Assembly (NCBI GenBank): GCA_030141605.1
Contig: JAQGDQ010000405.1
Span: 124,001 to 188,000, forward strand
Direction: 5' to 3'
Length of the DNA stretch: 64,000 nt
From: Tubiluchus corallicola
Taxonomy: Eukaryota; Priapulida; Priapulimorpha; Priapulimorphida; Tubiluchidae
A program made the position numbers and the translations under genes. Below are positions 56,850 through 64,000 of the stretch, one piece after another; the stretch's first letter is position 1; every line of letters begins with the position of its first letter. Below the pieces are notes generated by a model that ran no database searches, was not told where the DNA came from, and worked only from the letters and a program-made list of their open reading frames with translations.

Positions 56850-57960
56850 AATTTTAGTTGATGTAAACGATCACAGTATGGCCGGGCTTGCATTCCAAAC
56901 AACATCCGAGTTGCTGTTTTCTGGACGCCTCAATCAAACGTATATATTTTACATAATGCGAGTTCCAAACCCGGCTACCATATTCCAGGATTGAGCGAAC
57001 TGTGGATTTGTAAAGTGTAATTATAATGCTTGCATGCCTGTTACATAACGTTCTGTGAATCATTCCTAGAATGGCATTTGCTTTTTTAACTTTGTTTGAA
57101 ATATGCGTTGCAGATTTCAAATCAGATGAAAGTATTATGCCTAAATCTGTTTCCTGCTGTACCTCTGTCAGCAGTGTGTTATGTAAGAAACGATCCTGTT
57201 TCAGGTTTGAAAAGCCCAAATGTAGCAATTTACATTTATTTTCATGAAATAGCATTTGCCATCCTAGTGACCAGCTATACAATTTATTTAATTATTGTTA
57301 TAGTCATAAAATGGTAATTTCCTATGCACTCACATAACTTACAATCATCAGCAAATTTTGACATTTTGCTGACTTCTCCATCATCAGTATCATTGACATA
57401 AATTAACAAAACAAGGGTTTGAGAACAGACCCCTGCGGAACCCTAGATGTTACTAGTGCAACATGAGAAGTTTTGTTTCTGACAGCCGTATGCTGTGTCA
57501 CACAGCCAGCATGCAGTAATTTACCACTTATGTCGTAGGCTTTACAATTAATCTCTCATGGGGCTTTGCAAAAATCTATGTATATTATATCATATCTACT
57601 GGTATTGCCGTGTCGAGGTTTGATGTAATATAATCATAAAATCTAACAAATTTGTAACACAAGATCTACCTTTTACAAACCCATGTTGAGTATCATTAAT
57701 TAAATTATTATCGATTAAATGCTGAAGTATATAATTGTATCTTTTATAAAATTTTCTAGAATCTTACCAACAACTGACATTAACAATATTGGTCTATAGT
57801 TATTTGTATTGTCTTTTCTGCCATCTTTGTAAATAGGCGTCACATTCCTTAAGAATACAACTTGTCAGGCCCTGGCGACTTACTTCTGTTCAATGTCGTT
57901 AATTTATCCCTCACTCTGCCAATTGTTATGTCAGCGATATAGTCTAGGACAATGTTACAT
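56850..57960 (-). mobile_element. CR1/jockey-like non-LTR RT fragment
   Basis: Minus strand, 57282 to 56854: WSLGWQMLFHENKCKLLHLG, EVQQETDLGIILSSDLKSAT, VKKANAILGMIHRTLC, YKSTVRSILEYGSRVWN, RLIEASRKQQLG: the RT C-terminal half. Scraps upstream on the same strand (57860-57960: RSKSPGPD; about 57660: STWVCKR) mark the RT start. Stop-ridden between. Confidence 0.75.
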
Positions 57961-57988
57961 CTGAAAGGCATATCTGGTATATTAGTTA

Positions 57989-58710
57989 TGTGATAGCGCC
58001 CTATCTTCATGCCCTGTCGGACGTACTAGTGTACAAGCTTGACCTTTTATTTTGAATGCATGTGCAAGCCAAATAAACACTGCTTTACCTAACAATTTGT
58101 ATTCTTAACAATTCGATTAATATCAATACTAGCGAAGGCCCGCAAAAAATTTTGCATATAAATACACTTATAATCATTAATACGTGAACATCCTACACAG
58201 TCCTCATTTATAACACAAAGCCAGCAGCAGCTTTTACTGAATTAAAGTTATAAGGTTATAGACAGAGTATAATGGATGACCTCAGAACAATGGCTTTGCG
58301 TCAGCAGTTTTCTAAGCGAAAATCGTGTGAAATGGAACCTCCAATTAACTCATCACAGCTCCTCAGGAAGGAAGCGTCCTAAAATGTAGCCCACATCATC
58401 GTGTAGCCCTGTTCTTCCTCTTTCTAAAGAGCTTCCCCTTTCGAGAATTCCACCAGGCCCTGCTTTTTTCTCCAGGCTGTTTGGTCAAAATTTCGAAAAA
58501 ATCCGGAGTTGGGTCCGGGAAAACGTTTTTGCAAAACAACGACGGAAAAATGGCCATTTTGGAGGTTTTTCGACCACCCCCCTCCCCCATTCGTCGCGGT
58601 GGACCCGATTAAAAAAATAAACCCCCAATGGCAAGACACTAGATCGAGACCTTGCATTTGATATATAGATTGCCACAAATTGTGCCGCTGTCAAAGCTGT
58701 AGCTTCGAAT

Positions 58711-58748
<38 letters not shown>

Positions 58749-59632
58749 ACCGAAATTAATATATAGATGTTGCGACATTATAGTCTTGAGGTTATTTGAA
58801 CTTGAAATACTTCTTTAAGAGATGTAGCAGTTTAGTGTTGCATATCTACACTTGTGAAATTGGTTACAGGTAACCTAGTTATGTTTAGCGCATACTTATC
58901 TCTCATTGGTTATTTTAAAAATGCATAAACACAGGTGATTCCTAAAGGTCGTGGAGAAGTGAATTTCTCGATCTAGCTAGACAGTTGATACTAAAGTCTG
59001 TCCACACTGCTCAGTTCGAACATCTCTAACGAGATTAATTGAGATGTTTTGATTTATACTATTGTGGAACTTCCTCAAATGATATAAACGGAGTAGAAAC
59101 GGCTCGTTAATATGTTCAATGGAATACGGAACTTAATCTAGACTTGTATTGGCGAGACTCCCAGCAAGTTGGCAGACGGAGTCAAGCAAGCTATATCGTC
59201 ATATCACGAGGAAGCTGTGCTACCGTGTCAGTGGTGAGGCGAAGAGGTGGCGATCCGTGACGTGAGCTGCCAGCAGCTGTCGGAACTTAGTGGAATGGAA
59301 CGACGGATGGTATGGTACTGATTGATAACACATGGAATGGAATGTTGCAGATACGTTTACAATATGGAGTGATGAAACCATCATCATGGAATGGAAATGG
59401 AATAGCGACACAGTTAACACCAAGACTAGTGTTCTGACGTGGTAAACCCGGTACCGGTATGCTTGTAGCCTCATATACGCTTGTACAGTTTTGCTTTAAT
59501 GATCTGTGCACAGTTTTTTTTTAATGCGTATTATATTTGTAATTAAATAAAGCAATTGAATTTAATGCCTAGCTTCTTTAGATTAATTGAGATTGTCAAT
59601 CTGCAATTTTTCTTAAATACTACATCACAACA
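57989..59632 (+). repeat. Gypsy-type left LTR (interrupted by Helitron E)
   Basis: Starts TGTGATAGCG after GTTA. Without the Helitron it is about 1,005 bp. Signals inside: a TATA-like ATATAAACGGAG (about 59080) and a polyadenylation signal AATAAA (59547), about 80 bp before the proposed end CATCACAACA. The right end is inferred from the CA and following GTGACG, and could lie further right. Confidence 0.65.
58129..58767 (-). mobile_element. Non-autonomous Helitron, copy E (with filled/empty site)
   Basis: Minus strand: TCTATATATTAATTTCGGTG at 58767, hairpin GCAAAA-TT-TTTTGC, GGGCCTTCG, CTAG at 58129. The right LTR has the same flanks without the insertion (AATATCAATA directly joined to TGTTGCGACATT at 62985-63000), so the element sits precisely between A and T with no duplicated target. 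This confirms the ends of the family. Confidence 0.95.
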
Positions 59633-60467
59633 GTGACGACGATACACGTTAGGGAAATAACACAGAACCCATGACACGTGTTTCTGGAAAATCCGTGTTT
59701 CAGCTTATCACATCTTTAATTCGATGGTTAATAAATATCAATTTCTTTTATGAGGTGCGCTTTCGAGCCTAATTAAATAAATAGGTTCACAATCCTGACA
59801 AAAATAATCAAGAAATATATGTGCACCGTCACAAAATAGTGTCAGAATTGCTGCTCCGTGTTTAATAGTTTCTTGTTTTGTACATTACTCGTTACTGTTG
59901 AGATAGTGCGCTCGTGCGAGATAGTACAGTTGGCTAGTGCGAATAGTCTTGCTTTTGATATTTCATCAGGTGCATATAGACCTATGCTTCTACAGTGTTT
60001 GATATTCGCATGTAATTTAAATCATTATTTTGCTACCTGATATCGGCAGTTATCTTTTCTTAATTGAATTATTGACATAGAGTAAACATATCCATCGAGT
60101 AACAATCAAATTCTGTTTTTTGCTAATTCACATTCTATCTTTTTAGATCTTATTCAGTAGATTGGCACTCCTGTTCCATATTGAGTTTGGCTTCATTGCT
60201 TTATAAACCTGGGGGGAAGCCCTATAGTGCGGTCTGCTGGCACGGAATTTTGCTAAGTGTTTATGCTGCAGCCCTTACCCAAGCAGAACAGTTTTTGCGG
60301 TTTTGTAAGCAATTTTGTTTTACATTGAACAGTACGCATATTGAACTGTACGTGTGGGATTGATGGTTTGATAATTCAAGGTTACTCTCTATGCTTAATT
60401 TTAAAAGGGTCGCTCTAGTATATTAGCATTGAATTTTTCTGTATTTACCATATTAACATATAGTAGC

Positions 60468-61682
60468 ATGGCCGAGAGGAAGTTTACCATAAGTTGGTTA
60501 ATGGACCAAACTAAAGAAGAATTGCAAGTAATCGCTAACGAGTTGTCTTTATTTAATTGATGCAAAGGAAAGGAAGGGGACTTTTTTGAACAAATTTTTT
60601 AGGCGGCTGGAGTAGTTGTGCAAAAAGTAAGTTCAGCAGAGACAGATTCAGATGGCACAGTGCTAGAAAACCCAGCTGATACAAAGGGAATTTACACCAT
60701 AGGAGGCGCTATAGATGTTGCACTTTCTGATGAATCTGGTGTGAAGAACAAACAACAACAAACTCAACCCATGCGATGGAAAAGGAGAACCTTCAGCCTA
60801 CAACTTTGTTAGCCCCAGCGGAAGATGTGCTTGCCACAACTTGGTTACCTTCCCAAGTACAAGGAACTCTCGTACTTCACCCACCTCTGTTTGACTTACC
60901 TAAGCCTGCTAGTGTTAGTCTCAACTCTCTTTCTGCTGTTGATTCATAGGTTGCAAAATCCTTTTTAATACTACAACAGCAACAGCTCAGATACGAGCAT
61001 TATAAATGGACCACAAAAGGCGAATGGTAGAATGGGTGCTTCGTTAGGTCCTGCTTTGAGCGGCAGAGCCGCTCATGCTTTCCAACAATTTGCGGCGGAA
61101 GATATACAAAACTACAGTGTCGTGCGCAAGGCATTGTTGGCAGCGTATATACTTACCCCGAGTGTATATTTGGAATGTTTCCGGGCTATGAAAAAGTTGA
61201 ACGAGTAGAATTATAAACAATTTTTTCAAAGACTTGAGAGGGGTGTTAATGATTGGTTAGAAGCCATTGAGGTTACCACATTCCAATGGCTCAGGGAGGC
61301 AATGATTATGGAACAAGGTTTATCACGCATGCCTCGTGATCTAGTAACTTGGTTACGTCGGGAGAATCCTTAGACAATTGCAGAGATGGCAGAAAGTGCT
61401 GATCGCTATGTTGCCCCCAATGCACCCATGGTGTTGGGGAAGCCAGTCGAATCTCAGCAAAAACAAAGCAAATGGGCTGGTAACCAGACCAGTCGTAATA
61501 TAGGTAAGAAAAACGCGAATGAGAAAGGCACAAGCGTAAAAATTATATGTTATACCTGCGGGAAACCTTGTCATAAAAGTACTGCTTGTAGGTCTCGCCT
61601 TTCAAATGAGTGCTCTAGCAAAACAAAAATACTAGTGGTAGGCAGTACTAATGTGAAACCGAGAAAAATGTTACTGTTTTAA
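60468..61682 (+). pseudogene. Gypsy-type gag with SCAN-like domain, broken
   Basis: The start at 60468 reads MAERKFTISWLMDQTKEELQ, a short N-terminal helix motif, and soon hits a stop. 61033-61371: GRAAHAFQQFAAEDIQNYSV, VRKALLAAYILTPSVYLECF, FFQRLERGVNDWLEAIEVTT, FQWLREAMIMEQGLSRMPRD, LVTWLRRENP, TIAEMAESADRYV. This helix order is that of the SCAN domain and of the Gmr1-like gypsy Gag from which SCAN is thought to derive. 61386-61682 ends in a CCHC knuckle (CYTCGKPCHKSTAC). At least two stops (61206, 61372) break the frame. Confidence 0.82.
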
Positions 61683-62198
61683 AACATAGTACAAATGCTC
61701 AAAATTATGAGGTGCCTGAGCATACTTTGACATTTTGTTTTTCGGCAACTATTAATGGTATAACTGCCCATGGTCAGCGAGACACGGGTGCCAGCTGGGA
61801 GTTTACTAAACTCAAAACTTTTCCATCCAAACCAGTTTCTAGAAAGACCGCCACAGCAAATAACTTGCATACATAATCATGCTGCCTACTGCGACTTAGC
61901 TAAAATTGAAATTATTACACCAAACTTTTCTGGCTTTTTGATCGTTTGTGTTAAACCTGATTCGCCAATTGATTTTTTACTTTTTAATAACTATGAGTCT
62001 GTTTTGCGACCTTTTGGTAAGCAGTCAAAACATAAAGCTACTGAAATTTCAAATGCAATTAAACATTTGAAAGGTGGTTCACTGCAGCATCCATTGGAAA
62101 ATCCTGCTTATGTATTAACCTGCTCTAAAAATGCTCAGCTTAAAATTGATGAAGGATTGCAACCAGAGGTTACGGCAGCAGGTATCCTGCCCTGCTGA
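61683..62198 (+). pseudogene. Gypsy-type aspartic protease remnant
   Basis: 61683-61870 gives TLTFCFSATINGITAHGQRD then TGAS: the 'v~g......DTGAs' retropepsin start with the catalytic DTGA. The frame then shifts, and 61770-62198 holds the continuation (QITCIHNHAAYCDLAKIEII, FLIVCVKPDSPIDFLL), consistent with the strand-rich second half. No RT follows. Confidence 0.65.
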
Positions 62199-62864
62199 AC
62201 AAGTCGATAGCCTAGAGGTAGGTGACTCGCCTTTGCAAAAACGTGATTCTCTGTTGAACGTAAGCAGAGAAGAATTAAAAAGAGAGCAACAAGATAAGTC
62301 TACGTAATTTATTTGATAATGCCTCAACGGAGAAGGAAGCTTGCAAGACAGGTTGAGTCGCTGCTAAAATGTTGAGTTAAAGCGACAAAATTTGCATTTT
62401 TGTACTTAATTTCACCCGTGCAAGAAAATCAGCTTAGACACTTAACTGATGCACGAGCCTTTGGTCATCTTTTAATGCATTTTGATATAGTAGTTTAAAC
62501 TACGTTTCTTTGGCTTGTAGCCAAGCTCTACGCTCTACGTCCAATAAGTAGTCTCATAAATAGAAAATTTTACAAACATAAATGGCTTCTCTTTGATACT
62601 TTCATGTATAGTACTATTTGCTTACTTCACGACCTGTCCAGGGTTCAAGGTAATTTTGTTTTCGTGAAACTATCTACTGTAAACATTTCGCTTGACTTGA
62701 TGTGTATTTGTGTTTTGAGTTATCCTGTATAAAATGATAATTCTGATGTGTATAGTGTGAAGCGAATTGAATTCGAGGTTTATTAATTTGTATTTGTGTT
62801 TCCATCAAGTCTGGACAGTGTACTTTTTAAGATTATATTCCAAAATCTTTTGTTTGGGAAGCTT
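62199..62864 (+). other. Gypsy element interior without pol
   Basis: No RT or integrase motif in any frame. Sequence just before the right LTR (TTTGGGAAGCTT) contains only a short purine tract. Confidence 0.6.
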
Positions 62865-63885
62865 TGTGATAGCGCCCTATCGGACGTACTACTGTCCAAG
62901 CTTGACCTTTTATTTTGAATGCGTGCACAAGCCAATTAAACACTGCCTTACCTAACAATTTGTATTCTTAACAATTAGATTAATATCAATATGTTGCGAC
63001 ATTGTAGTCTTGAGTTTATTTGAACTTAAAATACTTCTTTAAGAGATGAAGCAGTTTAGTTTTGTATATGTACAGTTGTAAAATCGGTACAGGTAACCTA
63101 GTTATGTTTAGCGCATACTTGTCTCTCATTCGTTATTTTAAAAATACATAAACACAGGTGATTCCTATAGGTCGTGGAGAAGTGAATTTCTCGATCTAGC
63201 TAGACAGTTGATACTTGGTTTTTGAGCATATCGTAACGTGTGTCAGGCACGTCTAAAGTCTGTCCACACTGCTCAGTTCGAACATCTTTAACAAGATTGA
63301 GATGTTTTGATTTATACTATTGTGGAAGTTCCTCAAATGATATAAACGGAGTAGAAACGGCTCGTTAATATGTTCAATGGAATACGGAACTTAATCTAGA
63401 CTTGTATTGGCGAGACTCCCAGCAAGTTGGCAGATGGAGTCAAGCAAGCTATATCGTCGTATCACGAGGAAGCTGTAGCTACCGTGTCAGTGGTGAGGCG
63501 AAGAGGTGTCGATCTGTGACGTGAGCTGCCAGCAGCTGTCGGAACTTGGTGGAATCGAACGACGGATCGATAACACATGGAATGGAATGGAATGGAATGT
63601 TGTAGATACGTTTACAATATGGAGTGATGAAACCATCGTCATGGACTGGAAATGGAATAGCGACGCAGTTAACGCCAAGACTGGAGCTCTGACGTGGTAA
63701 ACCCGGTACCGGTATGCTTGTAGCCTCATATACACTTGTACAGTTTTGCTTTAATGATCTGTGCACAGTTTTTTTTATGTGTATCATATTTGTAATTAAA
63801 TAAAGTAATTGAATTTAATGCATAGCTTCTTCAGATTAATTGAGATTGTCAATCAGCAATTTTTCCTAAATACTACATCACAACA
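62865..63885 (+). repeat. Gypsy-type right LTR (homology continues to the window end)
   Basis: Copy of 57989-59632 minus the Helitron, with a ~30-bp insertion at 63214-63248 and a short GGAAT expansion at 63577-63599. The following 63886-64000 still matches 59633-59750. Confidence 0.75.
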
Positions 63886-64000
63886 GTGGTGACGTTTCAC
63901 GTTAAGGAAATAATACAGAACCCATAACACGTGTTTTAGGAAAATCCGTGTTGCGGCTTATCACATCTTTGATTCGATGGTTAATAAAAATCAATTTCTT

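Larger units (their letters stand above)
57989..63885 (+). mobile_element. Ty3/gypsy-type LTR element with SCAN-like Gag, pol missing
   Basis: LTR-like direct repeats at 57989-59632 (holding a 639-bp Helitron) and 62865-63885, each starting TGTGATAGCGCCC. Between them: short N-terminal Gag frame, SCAN-like Gag, CCHC knuckle and a DTGA protease, all broken by stops. RT, RNase H and integrase are absent: 62200-62864 has no pol motif. Similarity of the two repeats runs past the suggested LTR ends, up to the window edge, which means either longer LTRs or a tandem element. Inserted downstream of the last visible CD109-like exon in the same direction. Confidence 0.78.

Noticed and set aside
1-64000. 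tRNA, rRNA or other structural RNA genes
   Set aside because: I looked for cloverleaf-like segments and rRNA core motifs by eye and saw none that I could support.

Overview
The window is animal nuclear DNA. It has an AT-rich background, GT-AG spliced exons separated by introns of about 0.1 to 7.6 kb, and a dense mix of Helitrons, BEL/Pao and Ty3/gypsy LTR elements, CR1/L2-like non-LTR elements, and hAT, P-element-like and MITE DNA transposons. There is no bacterial-style gene packing. An invertebrate, perhaps a sponge, cnidarian or other non-vertebrate, is the best guess, but the sequence does not fix the phylum.

The one host gene I can support runs along the whole + strand. It is a thioester-containing alpha-2-macroglobulin-family protein whose order of motifs fits CD109 best. 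Nineteen internal exons (1152-55324, about 1,260 codons) join with consistent splice phases. They cover the middle macroglobulin (MG) domains, the FPETW and vPDTIT segments, the FF..LNLPY segment, the thioester domain (with ACGEQ in place of GCGEQ), the CUB-like strands and a basic furin-like cleavage cluster just before the receptor-binding domain. The first MG domains lie left of the window. The receptor-binding and C-terminal exons lie right of it or were not recognised. At least four exons carry in-frame insertions of short Gly/Lys/Gln-rich tandem repeats not expected in the family.

The introns are full of mobile DNA. From left to right: the 3' end of a hAT element (to 540); a short-TIR MITE (2191-2662); two head-to-tail Helitrons (3012-4604); non-LTR fragments (5314-6770); an L2/CR1-like element split by a P-element/THAP9-like transposon (about 11600-16165); a CA-rich Helitron relative, a solo BEL LTR with TSD (18271-18691), a decayed Helitron and a MITE (17880-20472); a TA-flanked MITE (22282-22736); a complete-ended BEL/Pao element (22840-29134, minus strand); two non-LTR elements (about 32850-37765); an array of alternating Helitron families (about 38885-42085); decayed Helitrons (43376-43630 and 48540-49177); another non-LTR fragment (56850-57960); and a Ty3/gypsy element with a SCAN-like Gag whose left LTR holds a Helitron (57989 to the window end).

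The most unusual object is the BEL/Pao element. Its 990-codon gag/protease frame begins with a complete glycogenin-type GT8 glycosyltransferase domain. The domain is in frame, without introns, and keeps the DxD metal site and the tyrosine pair at the self-glucosylation position. It sits between a SAP/coiled-coil N-terminal part and the usual Gag/zinc-knuckle/protease part. This looks like capture of a host glycogenin coding sequence by a retrotransposon. The element also has frame breaks, and RNase H plus much of the integrase are deleted.
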